A DNA stretch of 7,996 bases, from contig CALGRN010000208.1 in NCBI GenBank assembly GCA_937880835.1, positions 1-7,996 of the forward strand, given 5' to 3'. The first letter of the stretch is position 1; every line of letters begins with the position of its first letter. This DNA is from an uncultured Prevotella sp. (GTDB taxonomy: Bacteria > Bacteroidota > Bacteroidia > Bacteroidales > Bacteroidaceae). The translations under genes and the position numbers were made by a program. This document shows positions 1 through 5,405 of the stretch, piece after piece. The notes beneath the pieces are model-generated. The model saw nothing but the letters and a program-made list of their open reading frames with translations, did no database searches and had not been told where the DNA came from.

Positions 1-150
1 AGTCTCTGGTTCACGCCAATTTTCAAAGTCGTTTACTTCGTCACTACCCATAATTAAGTAATATTGATTACGTGGGGCTCTCTTCTTTAAGTAACGTAAA
101 GTATCAACCATATATGAGGTTCCACCACGCATTATTTCAAAAAGCTTAAC
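1..150 (-). CDS. nadD: NadD-like nicotinate-nucleotide adenylyltransferase fragment, truncated at both ends
   Basis: On the minus strand one frame is open across all 150 bases and gives 50 residues with no start or stop. They include RGGTSYMVDTLRYLKKR, then YYLIMGSDEV, then FENWREPE. This order fits the middle of NadD, which joins ATP and nicotinate mononucleotide in cytoplasmic NAD synthesis: the SYTVDTL-type segment, the hydrophobic strand ending in G-x-D, and the W-R/Y-x-P-E segment. The N-terminal GxFDPxHxGH motif and the C-terminal SSSxxR motif would lie outside the fragment. The wording resembles Lactobacillales NadD more than the Bacteroidetes form (which I recall as RPSYTIHTL...GSDNW). 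GC is about 37 percent (55 of 150 bases counted). It lies head-to-head with truncated lysS and probably does not belong to this genome. The family call is fairly good; the taxonomic call is inference. Confidence 0.6.
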
Positions 151-816
151 ATGGAAGTGGACGACAGCATGGGCAAGGGCAAACTTATCGACGAGATATT
201 CGGCGAGCATTGCGAGGGCACGTTCATTCAGCCTACTTTCATCACAGATTATCCCGTAGAGATGAGTCCTCTTACAAAAATGCACCGCTCAAAACCGGGA
301 CTTACCGAACGTTTTGAGCTTATGGTGAACGGAAAAGAGCTTGCAAACGCATATTCGGAGCTTAACGACCCGATTGACCAAGAAGAACGTTTCGTAGAGC
401 AAATGAGGCTTGCAGACAAAGGAGACGATGAGGCTATGATAATAGATAAAGACTTCTTGCGCGCTCTTCAATACGGAATGCCGCCCACATCGGGCATCGG
501 TATCGGTATCGACAGACTCGTAATGCTCATGACGGGAAAGACTTTCATACAGGAAGTTTTGTTCTTTCCGCAGATGAGACCTGAAAAGACAATGCCGAAG
601 AGCAGCGCGGAGGAATGGGCTAAGATAGGCGTTCCGCAAGAATGGATAGCCGTGTTCAACAAAGCCGGCTATAATCTCATATCCGATATAAAGGACGTTA
701 ATGCTCAGAAACTGCAAATGGATGTTTGCGGAATTAACAAGAAATATAAGTTGGGATACGACAATCCGAAGGTGGAAGACTTCCGGACATGGATTGAAAA
801 AGCCGCATCCTGTTGA
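142..816 (+). CDS. lysS: Lysyl-tRNA synthetase (class II), C-terminal part only
   Basis: LysS charges tRNA-Lys with lysine in the cytoplasm. The visible part covers roughly the last 220 residues of a protein that is usually about 500 to 580 residues. Clear LysS landmarks, counted from the ATG at 151, are MGKGKLIDEIFG (7-18), SPLTKMHR (39-46), ELANAYSELNDP (63-74) and class II motif 3, GIGIGIDRLVML (115-126), with invariant Arg122. A tail of about 75 residues follows motif 3, as I recall for Bacteroidetes LysS. The OB-fold anticodon domain and motifs 1 and 2 are missing. The ATG at 151 is internal, not a true start. The residues just before it (K-L-N) still fit LysS, but further upstream the frame reads unrelated sequence and meets TGA at 115-117. 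Homology therefore breaks near the AAGCTT at 142-147. Stop TGA is at 814-816. A 154-base gap leads to gpsA on the same strand. Confidence 0.93.
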   Translation, partial: KLNMEVDDSMGKGKLIDEIFGEHCEGTFIQPTFITDYPVEMSPLTKMHRSKPGLTERFELMVNGKELANAYSELNDPIDQEERFVEQMRLADKGDDEAMIIDKDFLRALQYGMPPTSGIGIGIDRLVMLMTGKTFIQEVLFFPQMRPEKTMPKSSAEEWAKIGVPQEWIAVFNKAGYNLISDIKDVNAQKLQMDVCGINKKYKLGYDNPKVEDFRTWIEKAASC

Positions 817-970
817 CATTTTTCAACTTATAAGCCGACGGATTAAAAGTGTTTGCCGTGTGATTTAGCGCATTTAGTGTTATGGAAAGAATGTGGTAAT
901 ACTGCAATACGGTCAATCGGGTGGTTGGAAAACAGGAACAACGCGTGCCGGCAGTTATAAAAAGAAAGTA

Positions 971-1969
971 ATGTACGGTAAATTGGACAGGGTTGCAATT
1001 ATCGGCGGAGGCAGTTGGGCAACTGCAATCGCGAAGATAGTGATGAGCCATACTCACCACATAGGGTGGTATATGAGGCGCGAAGATCGCATAGAGGACT
1101 TTAAAAGGTTGCGTCATAATCCCGCTTATCTTACAAGTGTTCACTTCGATGTTGATAATATCTTCTTTTCGAGCGATATAAACAAGATAGCGGAGGCATA
1201 CGACACGCTCGTGTTCGTTACGCCTTCACCCTATTTCAAGAACCATCTCAGAAAGCTGAAAACACGCATCAGCGATAAGTTTATAGTGACGGCGATAAAG
1301 GGAATCGTGCCGGATGAGAACTTGGTGTGCTCGGAATACTTTCATCAAGTGTATGATGTGCCGAGAGATAACCTTGCATGTATAGGCGGACCGTCGCACG
1401 CTGAGGAGGTGGCTCTCGAACGGTTATCATATCTTACCATTGGTTGCGAAGACGAAGACAAGGCAAGAGCCTTTACTGAAATACTTGCTAATGATTTCAT
1501 AAAGACGAAAACCGTATCGGATGTTCTCGGTATAGAGTATTCATCGGTTTTGAAAAACGTGTATGCTATATGTGCCGGTATTTGCAGCGGACTTAAATAC
1601 GGAGACAATTTCCAATCCGTTCTGATATCCAATGCCGTTCAAGAGATGTCGCGTTTCCTTAATACCGTTAATCCGATAGAACGCAGCATATACGATTCTG
1701 TGTATCTCGGCGATCTGCTTGTTACGGGATATTCCAATTTCAGCCGTAACAGAACATTTGGCACGATGATAGGTAAGGGATACAGCGTGAAGAGTGCGCA
1801 GATAGAAATGGAAATGATAGCAGAAGGGTATTTCGGTACTAAATGCATGAAAGAAATAAACCGTCATCTGCATGTAAACATGCCGATACTCGATGCGGTG
1901 TATAATATATTGTACGAGAAGATAAATCCGAAGGTGGAGATAAAACTGCTTACGGACAGTTTCCGCTGA
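971..1969 (+). CDS. gpsA: NAD(P)H-dependent glycerol-3-phosphate dehydrogenase
   Basis: GpsA reduces dihydroxyacetone phosphate to sn-glycerol 3-phosphate in the cytoplasm, the first precursor for phospholipid synthesis. The 332-residue product has the N-terminal Rossmann loop GGGSWATA (12-19), the conserved TAIKGI segment (107-112), GPSHAEE (140-146), catalytic Lys195 in SVLKNVYAICAG, and the substrate-binding RNRTFG (259-264). Length and wording fit the Bacteroidetes GpsA type. I chose ATG 971 because MYGKLDRVAIIGGGSWA places the Rossmann strand where family members have it, and A/G-rich AAAGAAAG precedes it. A GTG at 893 is in frame but would add 26 unrelated residues. Upstream, TTTG (852-855), 19 bases, then TAGTGTTA (875-882) is only a weak promoter match. 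A 22-bp tandem repeat begins in its last sense codon. The order lysS-gpsA-pgi-HAD is, from memory, common in Bacteroidales. Confidence 0.95.
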   Translation: MYGKLDRVAIIGGGSWATAIAKIVMSHTHHIGWYMRREDRIEDFKRLRHNPAYLTSVHFDVDNIFFSSDINKIAEAYDTLVFVTPSPYFKNHLRKLKTRISDKFIVTAIKGIVPDENLVCSEYFHQVYDVPRDNLACIGGPSHAEEVALERLSYLTIGCEDEDKARAFTEILANDFIKTKTVSDVLGIEYSSVLKNVYAICAGICSGLKYGDNFQSVLISNAVQEMSRFLNTVNPIERSIYDSVYLGDLLVTGYSNFSRNRTFGTMIGKGYSVKSAQIEMEMIAEGYFGTKCMKEINRHLHVNMPILDAVYNILYEKINPKVEIKLLTDSFR

Positions 1970-2052
1970 TATATAATAAGGTGTGAGCTGATATAGGATA
2001 TAGTTTCAGCAGATATATAACATGTTTTCTGCTGATATATAATAAGGTGGAA
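1965..2052. repeat. Tandem repeat, four units of exactly 22 bp, overlapping the gpsA stop codon
   Basis: Units start at 1965, 1987, 2009 and 2031. Units 1 and 4 share 19 identical bases, GCTGATATATAATAAGGTG, and match at 20 of 22 positions overall. Units 2 and 3 match unit 1 at 16 and 15 of 22 positions by hand count. The best kept part is GC(T/A)GATATA at the start of each unit. The array begins inside the Arg codon just before the gpsA TGA and ends about 140 bases before the pgi start. An imperfect fifth unit may follow (ACAGATATGAG near 2057-2067) but it is out of register. Within the array, TCAGCAGA (2006-2013) and TCTGCTGA (2028-2035) can pair as an 8-bp stem around a 14-base loop. The function is unknown. 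A decayed minisatellite, phased protein sites or an RNA structure between gpsA and pgi are all possible. Confidence 0.85.
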
Positions 2053-2192
2053 TAAAACAGATATGAGAGGATGACGGTTTCTATTGTTCCGCAATATTAT
2101 GTGCGTGATTATAGGACTGCCTCAATAAGGATTATTTAAAATACAAAGATGCAGAGTCTTTGGAAACACGGAAAAACAAACATATAATGACA

Positions 2193-3545
2193 ATGAAAAG
2201 TATTAGTTTAGACATTTCAAAGGCAACGATGTTCTTGAAAGAGAACGCTTTGAAAGAGATTGAACCGAAGGTTAAGACTGCACAGGAAGCATTGGAGAAA
2301 GGAACATGTCCCGGAAACGATTATCTCGGTTGGCTTCATCTGCCAACATCCATAACGAAGGAATTTATAGATGAAATCCGTAGATGTGCCGACGTACTGC
2401 GCGAGAAATGCGAAGTGATTGTCGTTGCGGGCATAGGAGGAAGCTATCTCGGTGCGCGCGCGGTAATAGAATCGCTCGGAAACTCTTTCTCTTGGCTTAT
2501 GGCAGAGAGTAAGAACCCTGTCATTCTGTTTGCAGGAAACAATATCGGCGAAGATTATCTCATAGAGCTGACCGGATATTTGAAAGATAAGAAGTTCGGA
2601 ATCATAAATATCTCCAAGTCAGGGACAACAACAGAAACGGCTCTTACCTTCCGCTTGTTGAAGAAACAATGCGAGAGTCAGCGCGGAAAGGCAGAGGCGA
2701 AGGATGTAATCGTTGCCGTTACCGATGCTCACAAGGGCGCAGCGCGTGCGGCGGCAGATAAGGAAGGATATAAGACTTTCGTAATTCCCGACAACGTGGG
2801 CGGGCGTTTCTCCGTGCTCACACCAGTAGGCTTGCTGCCTGTTGCATGCGCCGGCTTCGACATAGACATGCTCGTGAAAGGTGCGGTCGATATGGAAAAT
2901 GCCACAGGATGCAATGTGCCTTTCGCCGAAAACATAGCCGCGCAGTATGCGGCAGTGCGCAATCTGCTTTATGCGAGCGAAGGAAAGAAGATTGAGATAA
3001 TGGTAAACTATCAGCCGAAACTGCATTTCATTGCCGAATGGTGGAAGCAACTTTACGGCGAAAGCGAGGGAAAGGAAGGCAAGGGTATATTTCCTGCATC
3101 GTGCGACTTCACTACCGACCTGCACTCAATGGGGCAATGGATACAAGAAGGGGAGCGTTCGATATTCGAGACCGTAATAAGTGTGGAGAAGCCTGAGGGC
3201 AAACTGATGTTTCCGAGAGACGAAGAAAATCTCGACGGCTTGAATTTTCTTGCGGGCAAGCGGATTGACGAAGTGAACAAGATGGCAGAGCTGGGGACGC
3301 TTATTGCGCATACGGACGGCGGCGTTCCGAATATCCGCATCGTGGTACCGGAGCTTAACGAGTATTATATCGGGCAGCTTATTTACTTCTTTGAGATAGG
3401 TTGCGGCATCAGCGGAAACGTGCTCGGGGTAAACCCTTTCAACCAACCCGGCGTAGAGGCTTACAAGAAGAACATGTTCGCGCTGCTCGAAAAGCCCGGT
3501 TACGAGGCTGAGGGCGAAAGGCTGAGGAAGCGCATAATGGGCTGA
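2193..3545 (+). CDS. pgi: Glucose-6-phosphate isomerase
   Basis: Pgi interconverts glucose 6-phosphate and fructose 6-phosphate in the cytoplasm, linking glycolysis, gluconeogenesis and the pentose phosphate pathway. The 450-residue product shows GIGGSYLGA (80-88), the phosphate-binding SKSGTTTET (141-149), PGI signature 1 DNVGGRFSVLTPVGL (200-214), the STDLHSMGQW-like segment (here TTDLHSMGQWIQEGER), and PGI signature 2 ending in FNQPGVEAYKK (416-426). This is the short bacterial form of about 450 residues, not the 550-residue E. coli type. The start is chosen at ATG 2193 because MKSISLDISKA fits the family N-terminus. ATG 2187 is equally possible and adds two residues. TTG at 2160 is in frame but adds unrelated residues. 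No clear TAnnTTTG promoter is visible upstream, so it may be transcribed through from gpsA. The HAD gene follows after 48 bases. Confidence 0.96.
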   Translation: MKSISLDISKATMFLKENALKEIEPKVKTAQEALEKGTCPGNDYLGWLHLPTSITKEFIDEIRRCADVLREKCEVIVVAGIGGSYLGARAVIESLGNSFSWLMAESKNPVILFAGNNIGEDYLIELTGYLKDKKFGIINISKSGTTTETALTFRLLKKQCESQRGKAEAKDVIVAVTDAHKGAARAAADKEGYKTFVIPDNVGGRFSVLTPVGLLPVACAGFDIDMLVKGAVDMENATGCNVPFAENIAAQYAAVRNLLYASEGKKIEIMVNYQPKLHFIAEWWKQLYGESEGKEGKGIFPASCDFTTDLHSMGQWIQEGERSIFETVISVEKPEGKLMFPRDEENLDGLNFLAGKRIDEVNKMAELGTLIAHTDGGVPNIRIVVPELNEYYIGQLIYFFEIGCGISGNVLGVNPFNQPGVEAYKKNMFALLEKPGYEAEGERLRKRIMG

Positions 3546-3593
3546 GGCAATTTGAGGACGAAGTAAGGGAATGTTCAACACAAAAGACGGAAA

Positions 3594-4328
3594 ATGTTTT
3601 CAGAGAAGATAGAACGATATAAGAAGGAGCACGGTTTTGAGATATTCAGTCCCAAAGCCGTGCTTTTCGATATGGACGGAGTTCTCTACGACTCTATGCC
3701 AAATCACGCTGTCGCGTGGCAGGAAGCCATGTCGAAGTACGGAATAAGGATGACTGCTGCCGACGCTTATGCGACGGAGGGGCAGCGCGGTCCCGACACG
3801 ATACGCGCGATGGTGCGCGAGCAACAGGGCAGAGAGATAGATGAGACTGAGGCGCAGCTCATGTATGACGAGAAGGCGCGCCTTTTCGGACTTATGAAGA
3901 AAGCTCCCGTGATGGAAGGAATCGTGGAGCTGATGCGCAAGATGAAGCGCGACGGTATGCGCATGGGCGTGGTTACGGGCAGCGGTCAGCGTCCGCTGAT
4001 AAGGAGACTTTCGGAAGATTTCGGCGAGTTTGTGAGCCAGGACTGCATCGTGACTGCTTACGACGTGAAGCGCGGGAAGCCGCACCCCGAGCCGTATCTC
4101 ACGGGGCTGCGCAAGGCGGGCGATTTTAATGCGTGGGAAGGCATCGTGGTTGAGAATGCGCCGCTCGGCGTCCGTGCGGGCGTTGCTGCCGGAATATTCA
4201 CGATAGCTGTCAACACGGGCAGCTTGCCGGTCGGAGTTCTTGAACACGAAGGTGCAAATCTGATATTCGGAAAAATGACCGATTTGCAAGGTTCTTGGGA
4301 CGAACTGCGAAGCTGTTTCGGGGAATGA
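3594..4328 (+). CDS. HAD-IA family hydrolase, beta-phosphoglucomutase-like
   Basis: This is a 244-residue cytoplasmic haloacid dehalogenase-type phosphatase or phosphomutase. Motif I is DMDGVLYDS (26-34) with Asp26 as nucleophile and Asp28 as acid/base. Motif II is VVTGS (126-130, Thr128), motif III is Lys162 in RGKPHPEPY, and motif IV is VVENAPLG (185-192). A helical cap lies between motifs I and II. It contains HAVAW (38-42) and GQRGPDTI (63-70), which resemble the HxxAW and GxxRxxS/T segments of beta-phosphoglucomutase. A phosphorylated hexose is therefore a plausible substrate, supported by the adjacent pgi 48 bases upstream, but the exact substrate cannot be read. Motif IV has Glu187-Asn188 where ED or DD is more usual; I recall the ENAPLG wording in other Bacteroidetes members. 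ATG 3594 follows an A-rich stretch. It is probably cotranscribed with pgi and ends just before a terminator-like hairpin. Confidence 0.9.
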   Translation: MFSEKIERYKKEHGFEIFSPKAVLFDMDGVLYDSMPNHAVAWQEAMSKYGIRMTAADAYATEGQRGPDTIRAMVREQQGREIDETEAQLMYDEKARLFGLMKKAPVMEGIVELMRKMKRDGMRMGVVTGSGQRPLIRRLSEDFGEFVSQDCIVTAYDVKRGKPHPEPYLTGLRKAGDFNAWEGIVVENAPLGVRAGVAAGIFTIAVNTGSLPVGVLEHEGANLIFGKMTDLQGSWDELRSCFGE

Positions 4329-4348
4329 GTGCGCTGTGAGCGCGTTTT
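4329..4348 (+). terminator. Likely intrinsic terminator after the HAD gene
   Basis: Directly after the stop codon, GCGCT (4331-4335) and AGCGC (4339-4343) form a 5-bp stem around the loop GTG. Two G-T wobble pairs may extend the stem outward, and TTTT (4345-4348) follows. It would end the gpsA-pgi-HAD transcript. The stem is short and the T-run only four bases, so the call is moderate. Confidence 0.5.
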
Positions 4349-4627
4349 ATATTCACGAGAAATCATTGTGCCGACGACGTTCCGCGATGCTTATCCGATA
4401 GGAATGCGCGCGCCGTGCTTGCAGGTTTCGGCGGACAGGCAGGGCGTCTGTCCCTACGTTTAGGTCGTTTTTCGGGTCAGATGTTGCGGCTGTTCGGGAG
4501 GGATGATTTCCTACTTCAAACGAGGCTCGTTTCCGGCATGTTTTCCGTGCCCTTCGCGATGCGGTTTTCTGCGCACGAATTTCATCGATTCCGAGCACCG
4601 GATTTCATCTTTCTGCGCATCTCCTCG
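4349..4627. other. Non-coding GC-rich stretch, possible dispersed intergenic repeat
   Basis: No gene is credible here. Short open frames exist on both strands (4415-4663 plus, 4353-4598 minus), but their translations are rich in Arg, low in complexity and match no family I know. The stretch GGACAGGCAGGGCGTCTGTCC (around 4432-4453) is a near inverted repeat: GGACAG (4432-4437) and CTGTCC (4447-4452) pair as a 6-bp stem around a 9-base loop. From memory, wording of this kind and the translation ARRAHSYRISIAERRR recur as junk ORFs between genes in Prevotella genomes. That recollection is unverified. Confidence 0.4.
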
Positions 4628-4693
4628 AAATTGTCTTATAAGACTCTTAAAATTGTCCTATAAGACAATTTAAATTCTCTTATAAGACAATTT
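4628..4693. repeat. Three tandem 22-bp palindromes
   Basis: Three abutting units (4628-4649, 4650-4671, 4672-4693) share a consensus whose left half is AAATTGTCTTA and whose right half is its exact reverse complement, TAAGACAATTT. Each unit is thus a complete 22-bp palindrome centred on TA, at 4638/4639, 4660/4661 and 4682/4683. The middle unit differs from consensus by one base (C for T in its left half). The third differs by one base (C for G). The first is perfect in its left half but diverges in the last five bases of its right half. Units abut with no spacer. They lie between convergent genes. They could be stacked binding sites for a dimeric protein, a repeat family, or RNA hairpins. 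No function is established here. Confidence 0.9.
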
Positions 4694-4696
4694 TGA

Positions 4697-4744
4697 CACT
4701 CTGCAAGGCGTTGATTATCAACGAGTTACGAGAGTGCATTTTTT
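4697..4744. repeat. Nested stem-loop followed by a T-run, terminator-like
   Basis: CACTCT (4697-4702) pairs with AGAGTG (4731-4736). Inside it, CGTTGAT (4709-4715) and ATCAACG (4717-4723) form a 15-base palindrome around one T. CA and then six T's (4739-4744) follow on the plus strand. It may be a second terminator for plus-strand transcription or a unit of a dispersed extragenic repeat. The large internal loop weakens the terminator reading. Confidence 0.45.
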
Positions 4745-4850
4745 GCCCTCAAAATCGGCATGAAATGACCTCTGAAAATGCCCTTTTTCATGTGTCATTT
4801 TCTGCCCTTTTTCCGCACGAATTGTAAGGGCAAAAAGCAGGGCGGAAAAA
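4740..4850. repeat. Overlapping inverted repeats between convergent operons
   Basis: Three pairings compete here. TTTTTGCCCT (4740-4749) pairs with AGGGCAAAAA (4827-4836) over 10 bp. AAATGAC (4763-4769) pairs with GTCATTT (4794-4800) over 7 bp. TTTTTCCGC (4808-4816) pairs with GCGGAAAAA (4842-4850) over 9 bp around a 25-base loop. GCCCTTTTTC also occurs twice as a direct repeat. The only open frame (4718-4906, minus) has no family resemblance and is best read as a by-product of the repeats. The structure may end transcription of the minus-strand metal operon. Confidence 0.5.
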
Positions 4851-4986
4851 TGCCGCGCTCCTTGTATTCCGTGTTGAAAATATGCTTTATAATAATTTGA
4901 ATGCAAGGAGGCAGCAGTTTCTCCGCCCGATGATTGTCCGCCGCCGCATCGGAATTACGACGGGGATATGGCACGCTCTCAGCGCA
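4851..4986. other. 3' flank of the HMA gene, no gene seen
   Basis: No open frame here looks real. Weak dyads are present: CCGATG (4927-4932) with CATCGG (4947-4952), and CGCT (4974-4977) with AGCG (4981-4984) directly after the HMA stop on the minus strand. Neither is followed by a T-run in the minus direction, so no terminator is called. Confidence 0.4.
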
Positions 4987-5316
4987 TCACTTGTTTTTGC
5001 TTTCCGTCTGTCTGCCCTCTGCGCCGGACCCTTCGTCTTCCACCACACGGGCATCATAGCCAAATCTCTCGAAGCCCTTTTGCAGCTTCTCCACCGTTGT
5101 CTTCTCGGCGTTGTAAGTCACTATCACCCTCTGTTCTTCTACGTTTGTCTCTATGCTTTTCACCCCTTTCTCGAAACGCAGATTGCTCTTTATCTTGTTT
5201 TCGCAACTCTCGCAGTGCATCGGCGGAGTGGTCGTAAACACCACCGTCTTTATATCCTTCGCCCAAATTGCCGCTGCAAACATTGCAAGCAGCATTGTCA
5301 TCATGTTCTTTCTCAT
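4987..5316 (-). CDS. Exported heavy-metal-associated (HMA) domain protein
   Basis: This is a 109-residue protein with a signal peptide (residues 1-20, MRKN then a hydrophobic run to AIWA) followed by one HMA ferredoxin-like fold. The metal site is MHCESC (33-38), with Cys35 and Cys38 as the Cys-x-x-Cys pair. Downstream are the expected strand VIVTY (64-68) and the FGYDA loop (85-89). Such domains bind soft metals, Cu(I) most often, or Hg(II) in MerP. With a signal peptide and no membrane segment, it should work in the periplasm as a metal-binding or shuttle protein. The tail (about 93-109) is polar and probably disordered. It is the last gene of the minus-strand unit, 89 bases after the receptor gene, with an A-rich leader (AAAGAAAGAC) before ATG. 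Metal identity is inferred, not shown. MerP itself is unlikely because no other mer gene is present. Confidence 0.88.
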   Translation of the reverse strand: MRKNMMTMLLAMFAAAIWAKDIKTVVFTTTPPMHCESCENKIKSNLRFEKGVKSIETNVEEQRVIVTYNAEKTTVEKLQKGFERFGYDARVVEDEGSGAEGRQTESKNK

Positions 5317-5405
5317 GTCTTTCTTTGTTTTTTTGTTTGTTATATTCTTCTTTTTCTATTTGCTTCCTGATTGTTTTTCCTTCCGAAATCGTCGGCACGC
5401 AGACA

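Noticed and set aside
289..819. 176-residue minus-strand open frame
   Set aside because: It is antisense to lysS, whose motif 3 and other signatures are unmistakable.
852..882. Promoter for gpsA
   Set aside because: TTTG and TA are at the right spacing, but the -7 box reads TAGTGTTA, matching only two of its last four bases, so it was too weak to list as a feature.
893..970. GTG start at 893 extending gpsA by 26 residues
   Set aside because: The extra residues have no family resemblance, and ATG 971 places the Rossmann motif where GpsA proteins have it.
2160..2192. TTG start at 2160 for pgi
   Set aside because: It adds lysine-rich residues not seen in the family; ATG 2193 (or 2187) fits the MKxISLDIS N-terminus.
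4415..4663. 82-residue plus-strand open frame
   Set aside because: It has an Arg/Phe/Leu-rich translation with no recognisable domain, runs into the palindrome array, and lies in GC-rich intergenic DNA.
4628..4693. CRISPR array
   Set aside because: The units abut with no spacers and are full palindromes, so this is not a repeat-spacer structure.
4718..4906. 62-residue minus-strand open frame
   Set aside because: It is made of the inverted repeats themselves and shows no domain.
4987..5316. MerP of a mercury resistance operon
   Set aside because: No merT, merA or merR is nearby, and the TonB receptor context fits metal uptake or handling better.
4882..5370. 162-residue plus-strand open frame
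   Set aside because: It lies antisense across the HMA gene, whose signal peptide and MHCESC motif make the minus strand the real one.
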